A DNA stretch of 17,458 nucleotides from Blautia sp. (GTDB taxonomy: Bacteria; Bacillota; Clostridia; Lachnospirales; Lachnospiraceae): contig JAUUSJ010000084.1 of the NCBI GenBank assembly GCA_030841965.1, positions 1 through 17,458 of the forward strand. Direction: 5' to 3'. Under the pieces are notes generated by a model. It saw only the letters and a list, made by a program, of their open reading frames with translations, did no database searches and was not told the DNA's origin. Made by a program: the position numbers and the translations under genes. Numbering within the stretch: position 1 is the first letter of the stretch; every line of letters begins with the position of its first letter. Shown one piece after another: positions 1 to 6,897 of this stretch.

Positions 1-42
1 CGAAAAACCGCTCCACTCTCTATCGTTTTTCGAGGACATATC
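1..42 (+). repeat. Left copy of an inverted repeat unit found at both window ends
   Basis: The unit begins CGAAAAACCG and ends with an 18-base block from position 25, GTTTTTCGAGGACATATC. The same two blocks occur in the opposite orientation at 17407-17447. Within the unit CGAAAAAC and GTTTTTCG can pair, so it could form a hairpin as RNA. Some similarity appears to continue past position 42 (CTCTCTT followed by a GC step). It may be a dispersed chromosomal repeat or a small structured RNA; I do not recognise the family. Confidence 0.6.
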
Positions 43-191
43 TATGGACTCTCTTTGCTGTGTACTGGCAAAAATTTATAAAACTTAAAATTCTTTTTTA
101 TTTTATAAGAAAAAGTACTACATAGTTTTAATGCGAGTTCTCCGCTTTTTTTACTTATAAAAGTTTTACGTTATAGATTTTTAAAATTAAG

Positions 192-220
192 TTGATGGTG
201 AAATAAAAAAATGATATGAT
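192..220 (+). promoter_or_regulatory. Sigma-A-type promoter for the exporter operon
   Basis: TTGATG (192-197) and TATGAT (215-220) are separated by exactly 17 bases, close to the TTGACA-N17-TATAAT consensus. The promoter lies about 80 bases before the first gene of the operon. The rest of 1-300 is AT-rich. It holds the terminal repeat unit (1-42) and a weak hairpin before a T-run (about 132-151), possibly the terminator of an upstream gene. Confidence 0.6.
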
Positions 221-300
221 AAAATATATATATTTATTATATATTTAGAAAAGTTTAAAAATTGTGAACTATTGTAAAGTAATAAAAAAGGAGAAAGAAT

Positions 301-1077
301 TTGAAAAAATTAATATTTTTTGTATTATTGGTTAGTTTGGCAGCCCAATTTGGATGTACGGACAAGAGGAGTACGGATAGTAACGAAGAGAGAATTAGTA
401 CATCCACTAGTAGTGTAAGCGATGAAGAACAGTCAAAGAGCGATGAAACTGATAACGAATTTCATCAAGAATTTCATTGTAAAGATATCAGAGGAAATTA
501 TCAGGACGGAAAACAGGAGATGAAACTAATTGAATCCGAAGAAGATATGAATTATCTTTTGGAGAAGTTGGATGTCAGTTTTTCAGGAGATATTGTGACC
601 GTGCAGACAGAGATTTCTGGCGAGAAGGTAGAGTCCGAGTTAAAACTATATCCAAGTCAGATAGGAGATGAGGAAAAACAAGCCGATAAAATATTGGGAG
701 TAGAGCAAAAAACGGATACAAACGCATATAGTATATTAAAATTTACAATTGAGAAAGAGGCGGACGAGGAGAGCCTTCTCATTTCTAACCAGAAGTGGAA
801 GGGAGAAACAGTATTAAGTCTGGCATATTATCATAATAATGATGACAAGAAAGAAAAATATTATTTTCAGTTGCCATTAGATGACTTAGATTATGATAGT
901 ATATATCAAGTGGCAGAGGATAATCTGAAAAATGATACAAAGATGCGTGAGAGAATTATGGGTATAGAGTTGGCGTATTTTTCGATGGAACCTCTGGAAG
1001 AGTTTTCGGAACGTGTAGAAGATGGGAGTAGTTCGCAGATATCAGATGGAAATAAGGGAAGTGCAGAGGCTGAGTAA
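301..1077 (+). CDS. Putative secreted or lipid-anchored protein of an exporter operon
   Basis: This 258-residue protein starts at TTG, seven bases after an AAGGAG site. Residues 1-19 look like a secretion signal: MKK, a hydrophobic run, then Cys19. The residues before the cysteine (QFG) fit the lipobox poorly, so lipid attachment is likely but not certain. Residues 20-55 are rich in Ser, Thr, Glu and Asp, the low-complexity linker typical of exported Gram-positive lipoproteins. The rest is very acidic and has no domain I recognise. It is first in an operon with two FtsX-type permeases and an ABC ATPase. That context suggests an extracytoplasmic accessory protein of the transporter, but this is inference. 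Confidence 0.7.
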   Translation: MKKLIFFVLLVSLAAQFGCTDKRSTDSNEERISTSTSSVSDEEQSKSDETDNEFHQEFHCKDIRGNYQDGKQEMKLIESEEDMNYLLEKLDVSFSGDIVTVQTEISGEKVESELKLYPSQIGDEEKQADKILGVEQKTDTNAYSILKFTIEKEADEESLLISNQKWKGETVLSLAYYHNNDDKKEKYYFQLPLDDLDYDSIYQVAEDNLKNDTKMRERIMGIELAYFSMEPLEEFSERVEDGSSSQISDGNKGSAEAE

Positions 1078-1133
1078 ACGAGAGGTTTAGATGATTCGTG
1101 GTGGCGCTTGGATTATTGATAGGGGGAATGTTG

Positions 1134-1919
1134 ATGATTCTTATGAGTATCATTCATGACATTACTAGGAATAAGACACAGAGTTTCATAATAATTATAA
1201 TATCTTTTTTGTTCACATGTTTTTTGGGGATATATTTAGGAAGTATTTCTCGTAATAATACGTTACTTTGTACACTTGGAGAACGTCTTCCTGTGAAGAC
1301 GATGCTAGTGGATATGATGACTGGTGAAGAGATGGGATTAAATATAACGGGAAAACAAATTGAAAATTTTACCAAATTAGATATTGAAGAAATTGTTCTT
1401 ACCGCTGAAAGTTATGGGAATTGTGGCAAGAAAAATTCAGAAAATTCAGATAAACGTATAAGCATGTATATGAATGCTGCAAATGATATCTCTATATTTA
1501 CACTGTCAGACGGAAAAACTTCAATGGATAGGTCTGAAATGGATAAAATACTAAAAGGTGATGAAGCTTTATGTTTTTTAGACAAAGATTATATAGAAGA
1601 AAGAGGAGCAGATATTGGAATAGGTGATACTTTGGATATCATTTTGTTTCGACCTATATATGATAATTTTGGATTTATCAATCAATTTAGAGAAGTAGGA
1701 AAAACAGAAGTTAAAGTTGTAGGCTTATATTGGGGAGTTGGAGATGAGATAAAAGAAAATTTTCCCAATATGATTTGTCCTGTCAAATGGTTAGCCAATC
1801 AATATAAAGTAGAAGGAATTGATTTGACTTATACTTCGGCAAAAGGAATCGTTAGCAATCCTTTGGAATTAAATAGCTTGAAGGAAAATGCAAAAAATTT
1901 AAAATTTGGGACACAATAA
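1134..1919 (+). pseudogene. ABC transporter permease, N-terminal part, cut by the integrated element
   Basis: The frame is open from a GTG at 1098, but ATG 1134 is the better start: AGGGGG at 1121-1126 sits seven bases before it. The protein then begins with a short cytoplasmic stretch and a transmembrane helix (about residues 18-37), as FtsX/MacB-type permeases do. An extracellular domain follows. The frame reads through the attachment core (Phe-Gly-Thr-Gln) and stops at a TAA supplied by the element, leaving 261 residues. The remaining helices are encoded at 14115-14555 in the same frame. Joined across one copy of the core, the protein would be about 407 residues, a usual length for this family. 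Without excision the permease lacks its C-terminal membrane segments and is probably inactive. Confidence 0.85.
1904..1916 (+). repeat. attL core, 13-bp direct repeat
   Basis: ATTTGGGACACAA, identical to 14102-14114. It lies inside the permease frame, and the last in-frame codons (TTT GGG ACA CAA) are shared by both junctions. The deduced empty site reads CAAAAAATTTAAA, then this core, then AATGTAGATTTATC. Confidence 0.85.
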
Positions 1920-2467
1920 TTAATGAAATTGATTTTATTATGAGAAACTAAGTAACTATGCGGTTCTTAAGCAAAGTACTACAAGTAAGATTTATTATTT
2001 TACTACCGATTTACTACTATTCTATCACTATAACCCAAAAAAGCCTTAAATATGACTTGCTTTCTTTACAAATGGTAGCAGAATTTTTTAGTATAGTCAC
2101 ATGGATTTTGTACTACATTAATTTCGTATATAATGGCTATAAGAAGATGACAAGTTGCCATGAAATTTTACTGTATACAAAACAAAACCGAACTGACATT
2201 CAGAATACCAGTTCGTTAAAATGTTCTATGTCATACAAAATAAAAGAAAATCCCTCTATTCTGCTACCCAAAACAAGGAAAATATTGCGTAAATTGTTAT
2301 ATTGGTACGCCAATATACGGAGATATATAGAAAAAATAGGGAAAATATTGTGAAATAAAAACTATATCCCAAATACTTGCTTTTATTTTCAATATGAGCT
2401 AGAATAAGTATGCTCATATAATTTATATAACAAAATTTCTTTCTTAGAAATTTAAAAAATTGTTCGC
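1920..2467. other. Left end of the element, no supported gene
   Basis: This stretch holds the arm sites and a TTCTTAAG motif at about 1966 that recurs near the right core. It also has an inverted pair GGTAGCAGAAT (2074-2084) / ATTCTGCTACC (2258-2268), and hairpins CGAACTG...CAGTTCG (about 2189-2215) and TATTGG-TACG-CCAATA (about 2301-2316). A 131-codon open frame from 1958 has no ribosome binding site and overlaps the arm sites, so I do not call it a gene. Confidence 0.5.
1999..2017 (+). promoter_or_regulatory. Integrase arm-type binding sites, left end
   Basis: Two TTTACTAC units begin at 1999 and 2010. The right end has three (13944, 13955, 13965) in the same orientation, joined by the same GA/AT spacing. 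Tn916-type integrases bind short direct repeats near both ends with their N-terminal domain. Position and repetition fit that role, but binding is inferred. Confidence 0.6.
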
Positions 2468-2512
2468 AAAAAAAATGCTAGAGATAACCTAAATTATTCT
2501 CTAGCATTTTTT
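2468..2512. terminator. Bidirectional intrinsic terminator after the sigma-DUF262 gene
   Basis: A perfect 15-bp stem, AAAAAATGCTAGAGA paired with TCTCTAGCATTTTTT, around a loop of about 13 bases. Either strand ends in a T-run. It lies some 90 bases beyond the stop of the minus-strand gene and also insulates the element's left end. Confidence 0.85.
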
Positions 2513-2598
2513 ATTATATTTTATTAACCTAAAAAGTGCATAATAAAAGCAAATATAGAGTTTTTATACACCTAAAAGGTGCATATTCTTAAATGCAA

Positions 2599-4356
2599 CT
2601 ATAGTATTGACAAATATTCCATCATTAAAGTTTCTAAATGTTTTAGCTTATGAATAACAGCGGTCTTGTCTTTTGTGCCACTATTAGCGACAATCTCATC
2701 AAAACTATATCCGTCTATCTTCTTCTCATGGAGGGAGTGGATAAATTCAGACAGGAAAGAAATGAAACTGCTATCCTCTTTTCCAGTATCTAAAAACCTG
2801 TCAAATAACGCAAACCATAGAAAACTATCCTTGGAGTCAAAAAGTATCTCTGTCTCCTCTGTGATATTCTCTGTCAATCTTTCCACCAAGTCCTTAAAAG
2901 AGCTAAAATCGGCTGTATTCGCATGTCCTTTCAGATAGGCACAGATAATTTGAATATTTTTGTTCCAATCCTCTATGAAATTAATGCACATAATAGATTC
3001 TACGACAATCCTTCTCATATTCCCATTACGATAATCAGAAATCTTATAATGACCGTGTGACTGGAAGAAATCCATATCAATAATGTCATCCACTATTCGA
3101 GCAAATTCAGTTCCTAGATACCCGATAGCCTTTTGAGCGGTGTTCATGGCTCTAGTTCGATTGTAGCGGACAATATGATAGGCTATATCGTCATTATTGC
3201 AATCCAAGTATCTTGTCACCTCAAAGGAATAATCAACAAAACTTTTCTGCAATTCTCGTGGTAATTGGTCAAATTTTCTACCTCTAATATCAAATGTACA
3301 TTGTTTTGTAATGGGGAGATGTTTTTCGTTAAATAAGACGTTCCCATTGGAATCCTTTTCTTGAGTGACATAAGAGATAAGCGGACGGTCTACTTTTTTG
3401 CTTATCCGATAGCGATTATGTATGAAATCATATACATTACTGCAACGTTGTTTCCCATCAATGACCCATGTAACTTTTGTTCCGTCTATAAATTGGTCGG
3501 CAAAGGTTAATTCTGGGATAGGGTTGTTCTGTAGAATATCAGAAATTAAATTCCCCTTCATGCAGGAATCCCATTGTCCCTCACTTCTTTGTACTGGATT
3601 ATCAAAAGAGATTTCAAAATGTTCCAATCCGTCAATGATAGAATGGATAGAGAATTTTTCATGTTTACTTTCGGTATGTGTGATTGGTGCTGTTAAGTTT
3701 TCCATTGTGGTATATCCTTCCTTTTCATGAGTTTTAAACAGTTTTTTCCTTGTATTCTTGATTCGTTCAAGGTGAAAGTAATAGTGAGCTTCATTTATAT
3801 TTAAAATCTTTGTAATTTCATTCATATGATAGCCATGATAAAGAAGAATGAGGATTTCTTTCTCCTTTAGTGGCAGGAGTCCATAAACATCTTGCAATAA
3901 ATCATTGTTAAATTGATACTTAACTAAATACGTTGTATCAGAGAGAGATTTTGCAGTATCTTTTACTCTGTAAGACTCTATAAGCTCATTTTCGATAGAA
4001 TAAGGGCTTGCTATCACTTCACCTAGTACAATTGATTCCCCCTTTTCCTCAGATAGTTCAGTAGAAAGACTGATTGCCATTTTATCTGTCGTGCGTTTAA
4101 AGGCGTTTCTTTTGGTTATTTCATCTTTGATTTGATTGCTAAGACAAACCTTGAGAAAATGATGGAAACTGCTTCTACCGTCATAATTTCGTAGGCATTC
4201 TGTAAACGTAAGATTTCCAATACTGAAAAAATCGTCATAGTCCTTTTGAGAGATTCCACCGTACCCTTGCAATATCTTGAGAATCAAGTGACGGAGCATT
4301 TTTGCGTTGTCCTTGTAATAGTATTCTAGTATAGAATTTGTTTTAGATTGTGTCAT
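2599..4356 (-). CDS. Sigma-70-like domain fused to a DUF262/ParB-like domain
   Basis: The protein has 585 residues. The frame is open further upstream, but ATG 4356 has an AGAGGG site five bases before it, and the preceding residues look like translated leader. Residues 20-88 resemble sigma-70 region 2 (DDFFSIGNLTF...NYDGRSSF...KDEITKRN). Residues 155-207 resemble region 4, a helix-turn-helix (LPLKEKEILILLYHGY...EITKILNI...RIKNTRKKL). From about residue 245 the DUF262 hallmarks appear: NPVQR (253-257), ISDILQNNPIPEL (271-283), VIDGKQR (298-304) and RYNRTRAMN (397-405). DUF262 is the ParB/Srx-like nucleotide-binding domain also found in GmrSD-type restriction proteins. The fusion could direct RNA polymerase, sense nucleotides or DNA, or act in defence; the sequence does not decide. 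A nested start at codon 218 might also yield the DUF262 half alone. It is transcribed alone and leftward from an operator-bearing promoter and ends at the 2468-2512 terminator. Confidence 0.8.
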   Translation of the reverse strand: MTQSKTNSILEYYYKDNAKMLRHLILKILQGYGGISQKDYDDFFSIGNLTFTECLRNYDGRSSFHHFLKVCLSNQIKDEITKRNAFKRTTDKMAISLSTELSEEKGESIVLGEVIASPYSIENELIESYRVKDTAKSLSDTTYLVKYQFNNDLLQDVYGLLPLKEKEILILLYHGYHMNEITKILNINEAHYYFHLERIKNTRKKLFKTHEKEGYTTMENLTAPITHTESKHEKFSIHSIIDGLEHFEISFDNPVQRSEGQWDSCMKGNLISDILQNNPIPELTFADQFIDGTKVTWVIDGKQRCSNVYDFIHNRYRISKKVDRPLISYVTQEKDSNGNVLFNEKHLPITKQCTFDIRGRKFDQLPRELQKSFVDYSFEVTRYLDCNNDDIAYHIVRYNRTRAMNTAQKAIGYLGTEFARIVDDIIDMDFFQSHGHYKISDYRNGNMRRIVVESIMCINFIEDWNKNIQIICAYLKGHANTADFSSFKDLVERLTENITEETEILFDSKDSFLWFALFDRFLDTGKEDSSFISFLSEFIHSLHEKKIDGYSFDEIVANSGTKDKTAVIHKLKHLETLMMEYLSIL

Positions 4357-4577
4357 AAGTACCCTCTTTCTATATATATTTTTATTTGGTAGCAGAATTT
4401 GGATTTGCTCTACTGCTATTTTACGAATATTGACTACAGTAAAAATATTTTTAAGAAATACAATCCCTTTTTTCTTAATGGCTTGCTTGAATAGGAATGT
4501 GTGTGTTATGATTAAAGCAATCAAAATGAAATACGAGCAAGGGAAAATGAGTTTTTCTTGCTGTAGTTTATTATCTA

Positions 4578-4606
4578 AGTATACACCCTAAACGTCGGTG
4601 CGTCTA
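4578..4606 (-). promoter_or_regulatory. Operator-bearing promoter of the sigma-DUF262 gene
   Basis: Read on the minus strand: TAGACG (4601-4606), a 17-base spacer, then TATACT (4578-4583). The spacer contains CCGACGTTTAGGG. The 22 bases at 4578-4599 match the reverse of 6515-6536 at 21 positions. The operator fills the space between the -35 and -10 boxes, where a bound repressor would block RNA polymerase. Confidence 0.6.
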
Positions 4607-4743
4607 TTGACATAATGACTAAATATCGGTAATACTTGCTGACATAACAACTAAAGGTCAGTAATATATTAACTAAATACTGATATATATAGGCGTCAAC
4701 GACATTCAGGTATCAACGACATTTAGATATCAACGATATTTAG
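4588..4743. promoter_or_regulatory. Array of seven operator-like repeats upstream of the XRE regulator
   Basis: Four units point left: CTAAACGTCG at 4588, CTAAATATCG at 4619, CTAAAGGTCA at 4651 and CTAAATACTG at 4673. Three point right in an exact 17-bp tandem: CGACATTCAG at 4700, CGACATTTAG at 4717 and CGATATTTAG at 4734. The consensus is CGAYATTTAG. The last unit is followed, four bases on, by TATAGA, a likely -10 box for the XRE gene. The regulator encoded next is the natural candidate to bind here, giving autoregulation and control of the divergent gene. This fills most of the 420-base gap between the two genes. Confidence 0.65.
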
Positions 4744-4779
4744 TATATATAGATGCAGTGATAAAAAGAAGGTGGTAAA

Positions 4780-5052
4780 ATGATTAGTTACGAAAAATTG
4801 GTAAAAAAATTAAATGAGAATAAGATATCTCAATACCGATTAAAAAAAGATGGAGTGGTCGGGTCGTCTACAATAACAAAAATATTCAAGAATAATGGAT
4901 TAAATGGGGAATCTATAGATATACGTGTTGTTGATAAAATGTGCAAATTATTAAAATGTCAACCAGGGGATATTTTGGAATGTGTAGAAGATATAGAAGG
5001 GTATACCGATACATCAGAAAGAAGATACAGAGATAAAATGAAAGAAGAATAG
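4780..5052 (+). CDS. XRE-family (Cro/C1-type) transcriptional regulator
   Basis: The protein has 90 residues, starting at ATG behind AAGGTGG. Residues 5-66 match the compact Cro/C1 helix-turn-helix seen in many clostridial regulators: a first helix (YEKLVKKLNENKIS), a recognition region (GVVGSSTITKIFKNNG), then VVDKMCKLLKCQPGDILE, which is typical of the family. The C-terminal tail is charged. It is the first gene of an operon, eleven bases before the Rpn nuclease. Operator-like repeats lie on both sides of the operon and overlap the outward promoters, so it is probably the local repressor. The DNA it binds is inferred. Confidence 0.85.
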   Translation: MISYEKLVKKLNENKISQYRLKKDGVVGSSTITKIFKNNGLNGESIDIRVVDKMCKLLKCQPGDILECVEDIEGYTDTSERRYRDKMKEE

Positions 5053-5062
5053 GAGGAATATT

Positions 5063-5917
5063 TTGGAAAAAGAGAACAGAGAGTATAAAGACAGCGTATT
5101 TGTAGATTTATTCTATAGTGATGAAACTGCAACAGACAATCTATTAAGTCTGTACAATGCCTTGCATGATGCCAATATACAAGATACATCTATGATTCGC
5201 AAAATCAAAGTGGATGACGTATTGTATAAGAATTTCAGAAATGATATCTCATTCGAGGTAGACGGAAAAGTGATTGTGTTTGGAGAACATCAAAGTACAG
5301 TGAATCCAAACATGCCACTTAGATGTCTTATGTATGCAGGAAGAGCCTATGAGCAGTTGACGGATGATAATGTGAAGTATAAAACAACGCTTGTGAAGAT
5401 TCCAACGCCAGAGTTTTATGTGTTCTATAATGGTGTAAGAAATGCGCCGTTAGAGCAGGAGTTATTACTATCGGATGCTTTTTTAGATTCTACTGGAAAA
5501 GAGACTCTGGAGCTAAAAGTTAAGGTACTCAATATCAACTCCAATAAAACTCATAAGATACTAGATAAATGTCCAGTATTAAAGGAATATAGTATTTTTG
5601 TTGGTAAAGTGAGAGAGTACCAAAAAAAGGGCAGTAAAACCGCCATTAAAGACGCAATCAACGATTGTATTGAGAATGGTATTTTAGTAGAATATCTGAA
5701 AAGAAAAGGAAGTGAGGTGCGTAATATGTTGACTATGGAGTATAGCTATGAAAAAGATATGCAAGTGAAGCAGGAAGAAGCAAGACAGGAAGGAAGAGAT
5801 GAAAAAGCAAAAGAAACCGCTACTATTCTTTTAAGTATGAACATGCCTATTGAGGACATTGCAAAAGCGGTAAAGACAGATATAACCATTGTAAAAAAAT
5901 GGTTATTAGAAGAATAG
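5063..5917 (+). CDS. Rpn-family PD-(D/E)XK nuclease
   Basis: The protein has 284 residues and starts at TTG, six bases after AGGAGG (5051-5056). It belongs to the Rpn (recombination-promoting nuclease, transposase_31-like) family of PD-(D/E)XK enzymes. The core runs through residues 60-125: Asp61 in NDISFEV, Glu75-His-Gln77 in VFGEHQST, the family signature NPNMPLR and PEFYVFYNG (residues 116-124). Rpn proteins are DNA endonucleases; in E. coli they act as toxic phage-defence proteins held in check by a short form made from the gene's own 3' end. Residues 222-284 form a separate tail with a helix-turn-helix-like end (IEDIAKAVKTDITIVKKW) that recurs as the next gene. It is co-transcribed with the XRE gene and two small downstream genes. 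Confidence 0.88.
   Translation: MEKENREYKDSVFVDLFYSDETATDNLLSLYNALHDANIQDTSMIRKIKVDDVLYKNFRNDISFEVDGKVIVFGEHQSTVNPNMPLRCLMYAGRAYEQLTDDNVKYKTTLVKIPTPEFYVFYNGVRNAPLEQELLLSDAFLDSTGKETLELKVKVLNINSNKTHKILDKCPVLKEYSIFVGKVREYQKKGSKTAIKDAINDCIENGILVEYLKRKGSEVRNMLTMEYSYEKDMQVKQEEARQEGRDEKAKETATILLSMNMPIEDIAKAVKTDITIVKKWLLEE
5726..5917 (+). other. Possible internal start giving a short Rpn form
   Basis: The in-frame ATG at 5726 (codon 222) has GAGGTG (5714-5719) six bases before it. It would give a 63-residue protein starting MLTMEYSYEKDMQ. The next gene starts with the matching MISKEYSYEKDVQ. Coincidence of the internal ATG with the start of the duplicate supports a genuine domain boundary and perhaps a genuine start, as described for the RpnS short forms in E. 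coli. Expression is not shown. Confidence 0.4.
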
Positions 5918-5928
5918 AGGGATAAAAT

Positions 5929-6144
5929 ATGATATCTAAAGAATATAGTTATGAAAAGGATGTGCAGGTAAAGCAGGAAGAAGCAAGACAAGCTGGAATT
6001 GAGGAGGGAAGAGCGGAAGCAAAAATGAAAGTAGGGAAAGAAATTGCTATAAGATTGGCAGAAATGGGGATGTCTATTGAAGATATTGCAAAAGCAGTAA
6101 AGACAGATATATCTATTGTGAAGAAATGGCTAATAGAAGGATAG
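5929..6144 (+). CDS. Stand-alone duplicate of the Rpn C-terminal tail, candidate RpnS-like inhibitor
   Basis: The 71-residue protein starts at ATG behind AGAGGG, eleven bases after the nuclease gene. It is a near copy of nuclease residues 222-284: EYSYEKD-QVKQEEARQ at the front and IEDIAKAVKTDI-IVKKWL at the end. Between them lies an extra stretch of about eight residues (EEGRAEAK-like). It carries no nuclease residues. The C-terminal 30 residues look like a small helix-turn-helix. In E. coli, short Rpn forms bind the full-length nuclease and block it; a separately encoded copy beside the nuclease would do this as an ordinary toxin-antitoxin pair. That role is inference; alternatively it is only a decayed duplication, although its frame and ribosome site are intact. 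Confidence 0.75.
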   Translation: MISKEYSYEKDVQVKQEEARQAGIEEGRAEAKMKVGKEIAIRLAEMGMSIEDIAKAVKTDISIVKKWLIEG

Positions 6145-6153
6145 GGTGATAGA

Positions 6154-6390
6154 GTGGATTCAGAAAATAGAGAACAGGATGAGTTAGATTATTTGCTATA
6201 CAATAAATTAGTTAATGACAAGGAAAATGAAAAGAATAAAACAATGCAAGAATCCAAGAAAAAGGAGACCACACAAGGGAGTGGTGGAGTTTCCTTTTTA
6301 GGTAGACCGTTAAAACACTGGAAATTATGGGGCGCTTTATCATGGATACTTGTTTTTCTGTATTTCTTTATTGTATTAACTAGAGAGTAA
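6154..6390 (+). CDS. Small single-helix membrane protein, last gene of the XRE-Rpn operon
   Basis: The 78-residue protein starts at GTG behind AGGGTG, nine bases after the preceding gene. The first 45 residues are charged and hydrophilic; residues 57-75 (WKLWGALSWILVFLYFFIVL) form one transmembrane helix at the C-terminus, as in tail-anchored proteins. A strong terminator follows within 25 bases. I do not recognise the family. Membrane attachment beside a nuclease/inhibitor pair recalls effectors or anchors of defence modules, but this is only suggestive. Confidence 0.6.
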   Translation: MDSENREQDELDYLLYNKLVNDKENEKNKTMQESKKKETTQGSGGVSFLGRPLKHWKLWGALSWILVFLYFFIVLTRE

Positions 6391-6411
6391 AAATAAACAT
6401 TGATTTATAGG

Positions 6412-6438
6412 AACGCTGAGAAATCAGCGTTTTTTTTT
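6412..6438 (+). terminator. Intrinsic terminator of the XRE-Rpn operon
   Basis: Stem AACGCTGA / TCAGCGTT, tetraloop GAAA, then an unbroken T-run to 6438. A textbook rho-independent terminator. Confidence 0.92.
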
Positions 6439-6451
6439 ATCAAAATATACC

Positions 6452-6536
6452 CGACATTTAGGACTAAATAAACAAAAAACATACCCGATATTTAGTTATT
6501 ATGCCAATATACATACCGACGTTTAGGGCGTATACT
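6452..6536 (+). promoter_or_regulatory. Three operators and the rightward promoter of the small-gene cluster
   Basis: CGACATTTAG at 6452, CGATATTTAG at 6486 and CGACGTTTAG at 6517 match the upstream array in opposite layout to its leftward half. The last lies inside a promoter: TATACA (about 6508-6513), 17 bases, TATACT (6531-6536). Bases 6515-6536 mirror 4578-4599 at 21 of 22 positions. The spacing between the last two units, 31 bases, equals that of the matching pair at 4588/4619. The sigma-DUF262 gene and the genes from 6577 therefore appear to share one control signal. Confidence 0.65.
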
Positions 6537-6576
6537 ATTATTAAAATTAAAAAACGAAAGAAAGGCGGTATGAGAT

Positions 6577-6711
6577 ATGGCAAACAAAGAGTATAAGAAA
6601 TTTTTAATCAATGGAATCCTAGAATTTCAAACAAAAGGGAACTTGACAAGAGAGTTTTTGCAAAAGATGTCAATTGGAACACTAGAAAAGGTATATGACC
6701 ATATTCAATGA
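6577..6711 (+). CDS. 44-residue protein, unknown
   Basis: Begins MANKEYKKFLINGILEFQ and ends LEKVYDHIQ. The AAAGGCGG site upstream supports ATG 6577; an earlier ATG at 6570 opens only eight codons. Predicted mostly helical, no cysteines, no membrane segment. It is the first gene after the operator-bearing promoter. Too short to assign to a family by eye. Confidence 0.55.
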   Translation: MANKEYKKFLINGILEFQTKGNLTREFLQKMSIGTLEKVYDHIQ

Positions 6712-6727
6712 AAGAGAGGAAAGAGCC

Positions 6728-6826
6728 ATGATAGGACTAGAATTTATCACACAGCTAATAGGAAGCACGATATTACTGGGAATATATTATTTTATATGTT
6801 ATTGGATTAATGATAAACAGGACTGA
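6728..6826 (+). CDS. 32-residue single-helix membrane peptide
   Basis: MIGLEFITQLIGSTILLGIY begins a peptide that is almost entirely one hydrophobic helix, ending in a polar NDKQD tail. An AGAGAGG site precedes it, 16 bases after the previous stop. Peptides of this size and shape are found as small regulators of membrane proteins and as type I toxins; nothing here decides between these. Confidence 0.5.
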   Translation: MIGLEFITQLIGSTILLGIYYFICYWINDKQD

Positions 6827-6832
6827 TATAGA

Positions 6833-6880
6833 CTGCTACCACAGGATAGAAAATATCTTGAAGAGGTAGCAGAATTTTTT
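6833..6880 (+). terminator. Terminator or attenuator built from the GGTAGCAG motif
   Basis: CTGCTACC (6833-6840) pairs with GGTAGCAG (6865-6872), followed by AATTTTTTT. The 24-base loop is long, so it may be leaky. It separates the two tiny genes from the downstream pair and uses the element's recurrent 8-mer as its stem. Confidence 0.6.
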
Positions 6881-6897
6881 TATAGAGAGGAAATGAA

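Noticed and set aside
1958..2353. 131-codon open frame near the left end
   Set aside because: No ribosome binding site, overlaps the arm-type sites and the GGTAGCAG inverted pair, and the translation is low-complexity without domain features.
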